A stretch of DNA of 64,000 bases from Ceriagrion tenellum (lineage: Eukaryota > Arthropoda > Insecta > Odonata > Coenagrionidae), in the NCBI GenBank assembly GCA_963169105.1, contig OY720638.1, positions 9,162,749-9,226,748 of the forward strand. Reading direction: 5' to 3'. The notes beneath the pieces were generated by a model that ran no database searches, was not told where the DNA came from, and was given only the letters and a program-made list of their open reading frames with translations. Below are positions 1-12,058 of the stretch, in pieces. The stretch's first letter is position 1; every line of letters starts with the position of its first letter. The position numbers were made by a program, and so were the translations under genes.

Positions 1-12
1 CGTGTGACTCAC

Positions 13-79
13 AGCTGGTGAAATTAGAAGGTATAATCCGAATATGGTCTCTATTATGGTTAGGGAACTATCTCGCTCG
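13..79 (+). repeat. 67-bp repeat, copy 1
   Basis: These 67 bases recur in reverse orientation at 49677-49743 with 60 of 67 positions identical by my count. Similarity stops abruptly on both sides. The other copy directly abuts the A-run at the 3' end of the R2-like element. This copy continues instead into GCGCTACCTTAAG and may represent the empty form of the site. I do not recognise it as rRNA, tRNA or a spliceosomal snRNA. Both copies read in frame as M-V-S-I-M-x-R-E-L-S-R-S, but the run is too short to call coding. It could also be the 3' end of the retroelement family. Confidence 0.75.
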
Positions 80-580
80 CGCTACCTTAAGTTCGCATTA
101 TGCAAAAAAAATAAATCGCGAATCCGGTTCGTTCGATCAGGCCGATGCTTCACCGCTGAAGCGTCGCCTAGAGGCATCCCGCGTGAGCACGACTTGTTTT
201 GTGGTCCTTGGACGTTATCGAGCGCTCAATGTGATGGTGCTGGATCCAGCCCGAATCCACAAGCCGCTCGCCCTCACCACTACGGAGGAGCGGTGCACGC
301 ACCCCGCGCCGCTGCGGCGGGCCGTGCGGGCAGATTCAGATCGAGGAAAAATAAATATGACTGGCGGAAAGAAAGTGGCGCAACGGATGGCACGCGGGGC
401 GGAGGTTTTTCTTTGGGACTGCCCTCCGTCCCCGGGGGCCTCGACCAATGCGGCGGCCCTCTCTTGCCTCCAAATGAGGCGCCGGGACAATGTTTACCCC
501 ATGCGTAAAGCATCAAATCAAACTACCATCGAGTCACTATCCGTAATAGTTGTGATAGATCAGTTCTGTGATACTGACTA
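80..580. other. GC-rich stretch open in several frames, unassigned
   Basis: A CpG-rich stretch, open in several overlapping frames on both strands. None of the translations shows a recognisable domain, and overlapping openness on both strands is expected of GC-rich DNA. It follows directly on the 67-bp repeat, so it may belong to whatever locus carries that repeat. Confidence 0.3.
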
Positions 581-2689
581 GGTTAAATAGGGTTTTTAAG
601 TAGTGCTCAGTATCTTAACATGAATTGTAGATTCTAACCTCGCATGCAATCTCCGGCATGTCTTAGTACCTTGTAGTGGTATTTATTTGTCATATTAATA
701 ATACTAACCAATAGTTATATCTTGAGTAGTGTACTGCATGGTAGCATGTTCTTCTTCGTATCTTTCTCCTAGTTTGTGGTCTGACTGCGTACCGTTGCCC
801 TGACTGCTTTGGCCTGCGCCTGGCATTCGGGGGAACGCGCGCGGTTCTGATTGAACTGGGATGAGTGCTGCATGCCTGGTGTGGAATCACCCCGTGCCTC
901 ACACCCTGGTGGTGGCTTGCACGGTATTTCGTAGATGTAGATGTCCGTATATTAGCGCACTTGAAATAAAATGATTTGGCTTAGAAAGAAATGAAATATA
1001 AATAAATGTAACGATCTTACGGTTTGGACAAAGGCCACCATCATAGATTCTTCGGTCGCGTGATTTCATTCTCCAAACGATATTCGACTCATTTACCAAT
1101 CATTTGCATTTTTCACTGACAACAGTGTCATATTCTTGGATGATGCATCCTCGGCACTCGGCTTCTTTGAAAACTAACTGCTAACGCTTTTACGTTAGGT
1201 TAACTTTAGAACGGAAGAAGTTACAACGTTAGAAACTGACAAATCTAGGAAGCAGTAGACAGAGCAGTAAACGCTCACCAAACTAAGCCTAGGAGGTATT
1301 CAATGAAGCGATGGAACAAAACATTTCACGTGACTTTGAGCAAGACAAACCCACGCAAAGATTTCAGTGAAGTCTTCATCATTCAAAAAAACACTCAACC
1401 TATTTAATGATGACAAAATATCAGCCATTTAAAGCACTCATTTTCAAGGGTTTTAGTGTAAAATAAATCCATTTCCCATTCTATGCGGTACGGCTGAGAG
1501 CTTCAAAGTATTTAAAAAAATGAGGAAGTGTTGATGCACGCGGCGCATTCGAAATTCAACATGGTGTAGTTGATAGGTTTTCTCATTCATTAAAAAAATG
1601 AAAATTATTTTTTATGGGATGGCAAATAACTTTCAGTCGTTCAGGTATTTTCAGCGTGTAGCGTAAGTTAATGTCAACTAAATCTACCCCTACATATGTC
1701 CACCATATGGCCGCGTGGCAGGGGGTGTTAGGACACCAGCTGTGTAAATGTGCCAAGGTTATGAGAAGTGGACTGGCGTAGTGTATAATTTTATGTTGAT
1801 TAAGTTAAGAAGTAAGTTAAAGCGTCAAATTTGCGGATTTAGTGAATTATTGAGGGCATGGTCATAATATCAAATTTTTTGCAGCATGTTTTGATATCAA
1901 TATATCCACTACCTCCTTCGTAAAAATAATTTGTCTCAAAAATTCAAATATGTCATCTAAAATGGGGATAGAAAAATCTCTTCCAGTTTCTACCAGCCTC
2001 TAGGGGTCACCCGCTTCTTTAAGGCGGTAGGTTGGGATTTGTGAGAGCGCAAGTCATTGAAAGCCATCATAATCTACCATTATTTAAGCCTGATGGCGCG
2101 CGCGCGGTGGATAACGGTTTCTTTGGGAGGGGCGTGGTAGTGCTCATCGAGTCCGTCGGAGGCCGCTAGGCGAGCGACCAAAGGAATTCCATTTGACGGC
2201 AGTCAAATTCGGCGTCGTATAAGGCGGTCATTTTCACTCGGTTGGTTGGTCCGCACGCCGCCATCCACTTCAACTCATCCACCACGACCGTCCCCTCTCT
2301 AACATTGAAATAACATTCAATCGCCAACGAAGTCTTCCATCCTTCTTGATATTTCCCTCTCCGAGTCGTCCGTGAAAATCAAAACTTTCCCTCGCCTCTC
2401 TGAGCTTTTACAGATCCCCCACGCTTCAGGTTGCCTTTGCCTTTCTATATCCTTCATCCAATTTCGCTGCCTCATTCTTAAAGGCTATTTCACATTGCAT
2501 ATTTTTTGCAATAAATCCTGGGAACTTCAATTTTTGACGTTTGATTGAATGGTTGGTTTCAAAGGAAAACACTAGGGCAAAATTCATTTGGAAAACAAGT
2601 TTTTAGGATACCAGGACTAGTCACGGCATTGCCTTCACGTAGTGAATCGCACACAGTGCACATAGTAAATGCGAAAAGCCACAGAGGAA
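581..2689. other. No gene seen
   Basis: AT-rich DNA with only short, unrecognised open frames. Around 2090-2170 there is a CG-dinucleotide run and a moderately GC-rich patch without a recognisable product. Confidence 0.5.
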
Positions 2690-2770
2690 AAATAATTCAC
2701 CCAGAATGGGACTGGAGCCCGGATCCCTCGATATCCTGCCGAGCGCTTTATCCAGTTAAGTTACCGAGTA
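2690..2770 (-). mobile_element. tRNA-derived SINE head (degenerate)
   Basis: Read on the minus strand, an A-box-like TAACTTAACTGG (2752-2763) is followed by a B-box-like GGGCTCCAGTCC (2709-2720). The two are about 31 bases apart, which fits an internal RNA polymerase III promoter of a tRNA-derived SINE. The B box departs from the GGTTCRANYCC consensus, so this copy is old. The tail and target duplication were not delimited. The small + strand open frame across it is not regarded as a gene. Confidence 0.4.
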
Positions 2771-4079
2771 TTTTCAAGGGATTGAAAGCAACAACTCGTT
2801 CAGGACTGCTGGACATATGATGTCACGGAACTACTCCATAGCAAGCGCTTGGCTCCACCGCCAGCGAGGCTGTGGAATTTCGCACTTAATGTTCACTTTT
2901 CGATGACTTCGTTATGGTAATTCCGTGGCTATTTCCAATGTACTCAAAAATCGTCACGAGAACGAACACCCCATTGTGGTCCAGAATTGGTTTTAACGTA
3001 GGCGTTCGGGAGTCAATGTGACCGCACCACAGCTGCGCCGCTACCGCACACTGCCTCGCTCGTCGTCCGCCGACGGAGGTTCGGAATAGAACTCGAGGCT
3101 AACCTTTCTCCAAAAATTCAGGCAAAATATTTAGCCGCTGTCTGCTCAGGCGTAATTATAATCTAAAGCACAGTTATATTATTGCGTGCGATAACAGCGA
3201 GCGCGTTCCTTGATGGGGACGGTGGCCAACGTGACGCCATACGGCTATTATGCGCGGCTTTCACTTAAACAGACAGGGCTCATCACGTCCAGATTCCAGG
3301 AATTACGGCGTAGAACTCTAGTTTCCTATGGTCACACGCTGGGCAAAGCGTTTCAGGCAATCAGATATCTATCGCTCAAATCACGCAAGCTGGACATAAA
3401 ACATGCTCCAATTACAGATTTCATTAATGAGGAATTGAAGCATTACATTCAATATCTTAATTTCATACTATCTTCATAAGTAAAATTGCTGACAATATTG
3501 CTTATCACAATCGGTGGCAGAGAGCACCACAGCGATGAAGTCGGGTGTGCGTCTTTGCGAGAGTGGGTAATCGATCATGGCTCAAAGACACGTGCGGAAA
3601 ATGGTGGCAGGAGCATTGAGTTCGCAAGAAACTATCGGGATTCGCCACAAATTGAGATGACTCGGTTACGTAACACGCCTACAAACTGGGAAGGCAGCAG
3701 AGAGCAGGTGGATATCCATCCATGTTAATTATTTCAAACTGAAATGGCTGTGCTCATTATTCACTTAAGCATACTGAAACCAGAAGAAATTGAGCACCTT
3801 CCACCAGCCCATGCAGTCCAATCAGGAAGCTCGGCTGTTCCCCTTGCTTCCGAAACTGAGTGCTCGAGCTACACCAATGCTTTGATATTCCAAAGATGGG
3901 AGTGTGGTACGTTTGCAGGACAGAGATTTTTTTATTAGTTACTATTTATTTATTTCTTATTTCTTATTTTTTGTTAAGAGTATTGTTGGTTTTTTTTGCC
4001 CGATTATCCCGATTAACACACTTGTTTTTCCTTTCTCTTTTCAATTTTGTTTTACATTCCTTGTGTACCTCGGTTCGTT
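2771..4079. other. No gene seen
   Basis: Several short open frames, none with a recognisable domain. A T-rich patch lies at 3920-4060. Confidence 0.45.
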
Positions 4080-4640
4080 CAGCGAGAGGGAAAGGTTTCC
4101 GACGGTCGGGAGTGAAGGGAGGTTGAATTTCGAACTTGGAGGCGTTAGTCAGGAGGTTGAGGTCGGTGGGGGAAGAGGGGAGAGAGGCAGTCGAAGGGCG
4201 AGACGCTGATGGGGGTCGCTAATGCGCACGTTGAAGTCTCCGAAGGGTGGTTTAGGTGGCGAGGGCTCCGAGGGATGGTGGTGCGAGGGATAGAAGACAT
4301 GAGGGGGCGATGCGTGGGGATTCTGTCGACCCATCCGTGCCTCGCCCACCCGCTGGCATTCTCCGATTCGGGAGAGGCGACTGTTGGAGGCGCGGGACAG
4401 AGGCCCAGCGGAGAGTGAAAGACATTTATCGACGGAGGAGCGAAGTCGCCCACGCGGGGCGGGGCGGGGCGGGAGGTGGGCGTGGATGGGCGGTGGACGG
4501 CCGCGGGATGGGCTGGTCGTCTCCCGGGAGAATGAAGGCCTCGGAAAACACTCGGTCAGAGCCGAGAGATGGGGGAAACTTTCTCCAACACTGCTCTCGG
4601 ATAATTGCACGCATCTAATTACATGTATACCCATGTGCAT
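4080..4640. promoter_or_regulatory. GC-rich island with tandem GC boxes
   Basis: Purine-rich then GC-rich DNA with overlapping GGGGCGGGGC motifs at about 4456-4473. These resemble Sp1/KLF-type GC boxes. Open frames of 102-163 codons exist on both strands, but they overlap one another and show only low-complexity Pro/Ser/Arg composition, so I do not call a protein. It could be a promoter-proximal island of a gene whose exons I cannot recognise, or simply GC-rich repeat sequence. Confidence 0.25.
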
Positions 4641-5099
4641 CCCACCATATCATCGTCACAACCATCCACTCTCGAACTTTGCAATGAAATTATTTAATGA
4701 TTGAAGATTATCCTTGAAAAATGTATAACCTTGAGTGCGATTCGTACCCTTATGTTCCTGCTTTCTCTCTTCTTACATCAATTATTTATTAACGACGAGC
4801 TTGAATTTAGGTTTCCAAATAAGTGGTAAGAATGGATTATTTGCAATGATCTATTACCATTTCTGTACATAGCAAATGGATTAATATTTTATGAAGGCAT
4901 GAATATGAGCACATCATATGCGTTACATCCTCATATTACTCGCTGTTTCAAATTTTATTTACATTTTCATTTGGTGGACAAGACGTTATCCGATCCAGCG
5001 CCAAATAAACGGGTCGTATTCGATTCGGAACACATTTTACGAGGAAAATGTGAAAAACTTGTGGCTACGCGGGCGAATATTTATTAGACGGAGCTTCAT

Positions 5100-5778
5100 C
5101 AGTATTCAGCACGAAACACCATCGAATGCGAGTCTCATTATGAGACTGCGCATCGTACGCTGCCGTGGCCTTTACCGCCCTATGATCGTTGAACATAGCT
5201 CAGCCACTCCCTTCCCGGCCCGCAAGCATTCCGCCGTCATTTCCTGTACGCTGGGACTGCGGCATCACCCTCTGGGCCAGTGCAACCATTCCCTCGGTAT
5301 CGTCTTCCCCTCGGGCGATCACCGTTCGAGCCAGGAAAATCACGGCCGGGTTGTTCTCCCCCGCCTTTCACAAATGGCGCCTCACATCGGAGCAACCCTT
5401 TCCTCGATGCTCCCCGATCACTCCCGCATCGGAACGACTTCCCTTCCTCCGACCCCACCATCTCGTTCATCTCTCCCTTACGACGCCATGCAGCCATTTA
5501 TTACACCCCACACGACCGTTGTCCCGCTCGAGAGAGTGAGTGTACGTCGCGCTCGCGAAGGCATTTGGCCGCTCTCGGGAAGAGAAAAACACGGTCGATT
5601 GTTTTGGCGTCGCTGTTGCCTTTCGGTTAGCGCGTGCCGTCTCCCAGCGGTGCCCCCCCTTCCCTTAAGCCCCCGCTCCACTCCTCTCCCATCCTGCCCT
5701 CCCACGCACGGCCACATGAACATCGGGAGCAATTGTTTTCATTATGCGAGCATTTTCCGGAGAGTGCGCATAATGTAG
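5100..5778. other. GC-rich stretch, open in several frames
   Basis: The 286-codon open frame on + (4918-5778) overlaps two 116-codon + frames and two minus frames. Composition is Ser/Pro/Arg/His-rich with no domain, no signal peptide and no repeat structure. A GC-rich untranslated or exonic island is possible, but nothing shows a function. Confidence 0.25.
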
Positions 5779-7234
5779 GAAGGGTGGTCTCGGAGTAGGA
5801 GTGAAGCTAAAACTCAATACATTTTAGGGGTCTTATTCTTTAAGGACTAGACATGGTCGAACCTCGGAAATCCGTGGATGTGGCGTCAAAGCCCCCGACA
5901 ACTAAACTTTTGCATGGCTCTATTCAAATTTTTTAGGCTTTCACGTAATAATTTCGTCACAGCCGAGACCTGTATATCCTGATTCCATACAGAAGAACAC
6001 CATCCACGCATTCTGCAGGGAATAATAAGATTTCCTGGTCACTCATTACCCAAATTGATGCTGCTGTGACTACTGCTGCGACCAAACTGCTTTGACAATA
6101 TTGCAAGGAGTGGGGTATAAGGATGAATCGGCGTCATTTTTTCCTTCACCGTGCACGCTTCCTTCAATGCCCGTCGGATGGACTATTCAATTGACCTCCG
6201 CTCGACGTCGTACATAGAATTCCATTCAACCTTGAGCCAGAGCCAGTCTCAGTGACAAGGCCTTCCCGTCATTCCCCTCGATCTCGAATCAATGTCGCCA
6301 TGGTACATTCAATCATTCGATTCCATGTCAAGGGGCATTGTATATATAGGGTAACCTTAAACTCCAATGCTTACTAGGCATGATGAGCATATAAATAATA
6401 AATCTTCAATGGAAAAACGTCACAATGAGGAAAAAATACATGCAACACCGGAATGGCGATACGATGGCATACTTATTGACATATCGTCGGTGGATATTTC
6501 ATGCTGTAAACAACTGATTAACATCAATCAAGCGTCGGGGTATACAGTGACACCATGCACCATGAAGTGATGTGATGCTAGGAATAACGCGCACTCGTCA
6601 TCCGAACGAACACCAGGCCAACATGAATCCAGCATCTGCAACATCAGCCGAGTTCAGGGACCCTGGCATGGATCGCTCTGTCACCCATTCACGACCGTTG
6701 AATAAACTCGGATCCAAATAATGAGATGACAATCGTGACGACCAACCGCGCTGAGAACATCATACCATCATGTCATTCAAGGCATTCATCAAATCGAACG
6801 ATCCCATAGAATACTTGTCCTCAGAGCCTTACACCTCGAGCCATTTTATACTGAGACAATCGTGTGAAGAAAGAAAATCTCAAATGTACCAAATAAACTT
6901 CAAATCCCAGGGAAATTTCCAGCGAAATGGGAGAACGAGAGTTTATTTCTGCCATTTTAATGTTCTTTATTTCATCTACACGTATTTAGAAATTCCTTTC
7001 CCGTCAATCAAGAATTAATAATTAAGTTAAACGCGGAGAATGCTGACAGATTTTCTTTCGATCGTACATTCAGGAATTAAAAATGATATCTCAAGTAAAC
7101 TAAAAAAAAGAGAGCAGCGATTCGATGTGGTACGACGCAAAAGTGAGAAAATCGTTGAGGCAACAGAGAGCATGCAACGCCAAGATTTTAAAAAATCTGT
7201 GCATATTTATCCGCTGATGATCGCGAGTTAATTT
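5779..7234. other. No gene seen
   Basis: Only short open frames without recognisable content. The frame at 7040-7231 ends just before the LINE scrap and may be a continuation of it, but its translation shows no diagnostic motif. Confidence 0.4.
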
Positions 7235-7490
7235 TTGAAAAAATATAAGTTGGCTAAATACGCTGCAAAGGAAGCATTTAGGAATGCATTCATTAATTTC
7301 AAGAAGAACACACAGCAGTTACGGGATAATCCAAAAGCATTTCGGTCATACATAAGGAAAGCTCATGGCAGAAGAGCCCCTGAGAAACGATAATGGCGAA
7401 GTACTGACAAACAGCTCGGACAATGCTAACTTATTAAACTCCTACTTCCAAAGCGTGTTCACCAAGTCTTTGCGGAATACATCCGTGACG
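7235..7490 (+). pseudogene. LINE ORF2 fragment, linker between endonuclease and RT
   Basis: Two neighbouring frames together read like the linker between the endonuclease and reverse transcriptase of CR1/L2/Jockey-type LINEs. The pattern is K-Y-A-A-K-E-A-F-R, then N-P-K-A-F-R-S-Y-I-R-K, then L-x-N-D-N-G-E-V-L-T-x-x-x-x-x-A-N-L-L-N-S-Y-F-Q-S-V-F. A frame change near 7370 separates the first part from the rest. No reverse transcriptase follows, so this is an isolated scrap. It may be the same lineage as the RT fragment at 15.6 kb, but there is no overlap to test that. Confidence 0.55.
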
Positions 7491-10138
7491 GTTAACTATC
7501 GTTACCGGCAAACGATGCGACCCAAGACCGCGACGCTCCCCTTCCCTCAACGATAATGCTCAAGGTCGTTCGATATCTCGATTCTTCGCCTCTTCGAGTC
7601 AGGTCCTCTCAATGATTTCCACAATGAAGTCGGTGCCGCCATTACTGTGGTTATTTTACACTGCGGGGTATAGCACAAACTAGGAAAAATACGGATATTA
7701 AGGCAAATCGAGCATGTCATGCTATAATAATCTCGTAGTTAGGAAGATTATTTTACCCTCGATGAAGTTAGTATACGATATTTTCGACCACTCTATTCAA
7801 AATGCCGAGAATTTGGCCGTAAATATGGTAAATAAAGAGCAGAAACCTTTGCTATTATCGCTTATTTTGAATGTTGACGCTCTCTTTAAACCACATCAGT
7901 TAATTCCGCGTAAAAAATCGTATCAGCCTGATGTCAAATTGAAATCGATACGCGAGGTAATGTCGTTAAAAGTTATGCATAATGATTTGTAAACAACGTC
8001 ATTTCTGGGGAACGTATAAGATGATATTACATAATTATCCAGTTTCACACTATTTTCAGATATTTTAAACTATCTGTAAATCATCAAGGCATTATATAAT
8101 TATGAATAAGGTTTAATTTTATAGAAGGCAAGTAACATTGAGTTGTAAAGGCAGCTAGTTTAAATGTAAACAAATACCTACATATGGCATTGTTTACTTT
8201 TGGGATGCCGTATGTGCGACAATTTCATTCATTCTCCCGATTTTTCTCTATCCTGAAATTAGTATAGTCGAGAAATGTATCTTCATCGCTTAAAATTTAA
8301 GAAAGCAATGAGACAGAGCAATTTAATAATCCGAGAAAATTACGTGTGTAAACAGATCTAATTTGCTAAGAATATGTGAATGTTTCATCGAGTCCATCAC
8401 ATCTATATTTAGGAAACGTTCTCCACGATAACGGAAAGAGCAATTACTCAGGTTTTTTAGGAAAATGAGTTTTGAAAACTGGACGAAGATTGCACTCCGG
8501 AAAAAAAAACATTCGTTGCGAAAAACCTTGAGCAGTCACAATACCAGTGGTGAATCATTTTACACTTGACGAGACCACAAAAGGCGGCGGACAGTTGAGT
8601 TTCTAGAGAAAAGTTGTTGTTCCGAGGGAGCATTGTTTTTGGGGTGAGTTACGGTTTCTAATTAACTACTTCCACTGTATCATATAAATCCAGATATATT
8701 AAGAGCATGACCGTCAATTAGTGCACAAGAATTTGTCAACATAAATCTTTCGATGATGAAATGCTTGAATGTCGCACTGCTCTCCTTTGTGTAAATTTGC
8801 CATTAAGGACTTTAGCTATGTATAGCTATGTTGAATCTTACTAGCCACTGCTCTATGTGCATCAGTGCACAGCATATCAAGAGCAGCAATGGCTGCTGAT
8901 GATGTCAATCTTTCTATCACAGAAGCAGTATAACGTACAGTTATGATAAAAAAACTAAGTCATTGATTTATAATTCCATTATATAACATTTATTCCACAC
9001 AACATATGAAGAAAAACAACCACCAACCAGTTACTTTGGGGTATTAGCAACATTTCATTGTATCAATTATATGGTAATATAACAAGGAGAAGACCAGTAT
9101 AACAGTTTCCATAGTTTACTATTGACAAATTTTAGTATTTGATAGCAAAGAACCTGGAAAAGTAAAATGCAATAACAAAAATAATTAATTCACTAAATAC
9201 CCATGTGTAAAATATAAACTCAAATCTTCAATATAGCAAACATTCCATACAGTGAAGCCATTAATTGCAGACATTAAAAAACTTTTCAAATCCATCTCTA
9301 AATTTTCATTTTTTTCTCAATGATTTAACTTCAGAATAGGTAGAAATATAACACCAAATAGCAAAGAAATCATCGGAAACCAAATTATTCATCACATCTA
9401 ACGGTGTCCATGCAAACCCATTAAGATAGTGAGTTTGACAAGAATTACATCAATATAGATCTTTAAAATATGAATCAAATTGGTATAACAGGTGCCCTAA
9501 TCAACAAATAATTTCACAAGCATAAGTAAAAACTGCGATGTAGGTTTTTTAAGCAACATAAAAAATTACATTTCAACAGAAAAGAGAGCTTCAATCATTC
9601 TCGGTCAACGAAAAAAACACTGTCCAGGTTTCACAAGTAAAACTTTCAATTCCATCGCAGTGCAAACTTCATCACAAAGAAGTGGGCAATCATCTGAAAA
9701 TGAGAAAAACTGTGAGATAAGTACCTAATCGAAAAAAATCACACACACACAACATAGAAATAAATCCAAAACATGCCTCCATTCCTTGCAACTAAAAGGC
9801 AGTACATACCTTTAACATACATACATTGGTGGACAATATCCATATAATGTTCAAGTTATTGAAATGTGAAGCACTGGATGTGAGAGTCACTAGGCGATAA
9901 CCATCACTTCAACACAGCAACAGGTTCAAACTGTAATAAAATATCCTGTCACTAATTACAATTAACCACTGCTAGTGAATACCAGAAAATGACAGTAAAC
10001 TAACCAAACACTTACTTCCTTGCTCGCAGAACCCAAAGATTACCAGATATACAAACACTTACTTCCTTGAACTCTCAATATAAAGCATTACTATAACCAA
10101 GGATGAATTAAATTTCATTCTTAAAAAGAGGCTCATAG
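7491..10138. other. No gene seen
   Basis: AT-rich DNA. A 92-codon frame at 7714-7992 has no recognisable motif. On the minus strand a possible terminal exon (acceptor CATTTTCAG near 9700, stop near 9611) was noticed but not supported by any similarity. Confidence 0.4.
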
Positions 10139-10452
10139 AAAGCTAGAGCTGACAACCAATAGTTCAACACCCACATATGAACAATATAAGTCTCAGGTCT
10201 GTAAGAAAATATTCATTGACATAAATAAAAAGAAACCAGTGTAATAATTACATGATAATGAAAGCAATTTAAATTAAACTTACTTCCTTACTCTCCTCGT
10301 TGACAGTGACTCAGGGTGATTTCAATCATTTTCTAGAAGTGAATCATACACTAAAGTCAAAAGCTAGAGCTGACAACCAATAGTTCAACATCCACATAGG
10401 AACAATATAAGTCTCAGGTCTGTAAGAAAGTATTCATAATGCCATAAATAAA
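10139..10452. repeat. Direct duplication, unit about 221 bp
   Basis: A stretch of about 90 bases beginning AAAGCTAGAGCTGACAACCA at 10139 recurs at 10360 with few changes, giving a 221-bp offset. Upstream of each copy, minus-strand sequences ending GAA-GTAAGT recur and look like splice donors. A third such site lies near 10070. It sits just downstream (minus strand) of the THAP exon, so it may be intronic sequence of that gene. Confidence 0.6.
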
Positions 10453-10579
10453 AGCAATATATTATCAACACAATTACAATATTATATTTGTTTACCAATA
10501 AAATATTACATTCCAATTATTATAAAACATATATACATCAAAATTCCAAGAAGTAAACACAATGAAATCGTTTACTCAC

Positions 10580-10732
10580 CTCAGAGAGACGAGAATAATT
10601 GGAAGGCTGCCATTTATCGCATCTACAATTCTGCACCCATTTTGCCCTTCTAGTTGGCTCCTTGTGGAAAGTGAAGAATCTCACTCTATTCTTGACTGTT
10701 CTTGAACAATTAGGAGCCGATCAAGTTGGCAT
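10580..10732 (-). pseudogene. THAP-domain first exon, stop at the first zinc cysteine position
   Basis: The minus strand starts with ATG at 10732 and reads 51 codons to a clean donor, GAG then GTGAGT, at 10580/10579. After M-P-T comes a TGA codon where THAP domains have their first zinc cysteine. Then follow S-A-P-N-C, R-F-F-T-F-H-K-E-P, R-R-A-K-W-V-Q-N-C and W-Q-P-S-N-Y-S-R-L-S-E. This matches the start of the C2CH THAP DNA-binding domain of P-element-type transposases. The exon ends where the CxxHF half should be encoded by the next exon, which I could not find. It lies 1.3 kb past the stop of the P-type gene upstream and on the same strand, so it belongs to a second, probably broken, copy or to a THAP host gene. 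TGA for TGY is a single-base change. Confidence 0.65.
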
Positions 10733-12058
10733 CTCGAGCGATAATATCTATGATATTCCGCAAAAAAACACTGACAGCAATGCTTCTCTAATGGAGATCA
10801 CAGGAAAATAATCACAGAAATGGTGGATATCATGTCGATGAGAAGACCCATATTGACGGTGCAACATATCGAATAAATCGACCCTGGGTAATGCTTTACT
10901 AGCAGAGCACTCTAGCGGTCAGGAGCTTCCCAACCATGATTACCCCGCAAAATTTAAACCGAAGCACTGAAACCTTGAGCGATAGCTTATAACATGACCT
11001 CTGCATTTTTCCGATATTGGTCCAAATGATGAAAATTCACGAGGTCTCCTGAAATTTGATATTGTTTCTTAGGTTTGGTACATAATTTCCAATGAAAAGA
11101 AACCAAATGGAATTCACAGAAACTTTATTGTGAAAAATGATACTGAAGACACAAAGTACACTATTACAAAAACTTCAACATAACATTTGAAACAATGAAG
11201 TGGAATTCATTTTCAAACTTGGCATAAAATTACATAAATCCTCACGCAGCCTGAAAATTATTCGTTGCAAATTAGATGACATACAAATCTTTACATTCTT
11301 TTTTTTACTCTAGCAAGTGTCCAATACATTTTGGTAAGAAAAACTGAATGAATGTACAGGATGTTGCACAACTTTAATTATAATAAGGCATAAAATTTGC
11401 TAAAATGTTGCGTAGGTCACCATGGAGTGTCCCTAAAGCCATCAACAGGCAAGGAACAAGTGAAAATTTAGGTGTTACAAAGGGGATGAGATAACCACAT
11501 AGAATCTACTGAATATAGTACCAGAAATCACTAACACTCAAAATCATTGAGCATGTACACCTTTTCTGGAACCAAGGTCATTAAGGATTCACCCATCAGA
11601 GACATCCTCACCTATGGCAAAAATACAGGATGGCATGGCGAACCCACAGGTCTAAGTGCATAAGGACCCAAGCCAAATAATCCCTGAATTAAATAGGAAT
11701 TAGGACAATGTGGTATGACAGAGAAATGCTGTGGGGATTTATGGACCATCAGTCTAACAGCACATGCGTCAAAAACTTTAAACTCATGTATAAATTCAGG
11801 CAAGAGTTTACAAGGAGAAAGAAGCAGCATGCTGCATTTTGCTGATAACACATCCAATGTCAGAAAAAACTTAGGGAGACCTTAAGAAGCCACTTAATGA
11901 TAAGGGAACAAACACATCAACAATGAAGAATTTTCCTCATCTTACGGGAACGATTCAATCTTTCTATGTTTGAAGATGCCCTCTTCTGGTTCATAATCTT
12001 AATTTCCCAGAAAACTCTGTACCTTAGAAACAAATTAATCAGGAGGGGTTTACTCTCC
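10733..12058. other. No gene seen; possible 3' region of the P-type gene
   Basis: AT-rich DNA immediately downstream (minus strand) of the P-type transposase stop codon. It probably includes that gene's 3' untranslated region and element terminus. I could not find terminal inverted repeats or an 8-bp target duplication. Confidence 0.4.

Noticed and set aside
4149..4640. 163-codon minus-strand open frame
   Set aside because: It overlaps two + frames, is Pro/Ser-rich without a domain, and lies in GC-rich DNA where stops are rare by composition.
4918..5778. 286-codon plus-strand open frame
   Set aside because: No domain, no conserved-looking segment and heavy overlap with other open frames; no splice or promoter evidence.
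9611..9700. Terminal exon of a minus-strand gene
   Set aside because: It has only an acceptor-like site and a short open stretch; no similarity and no clear partner exon.
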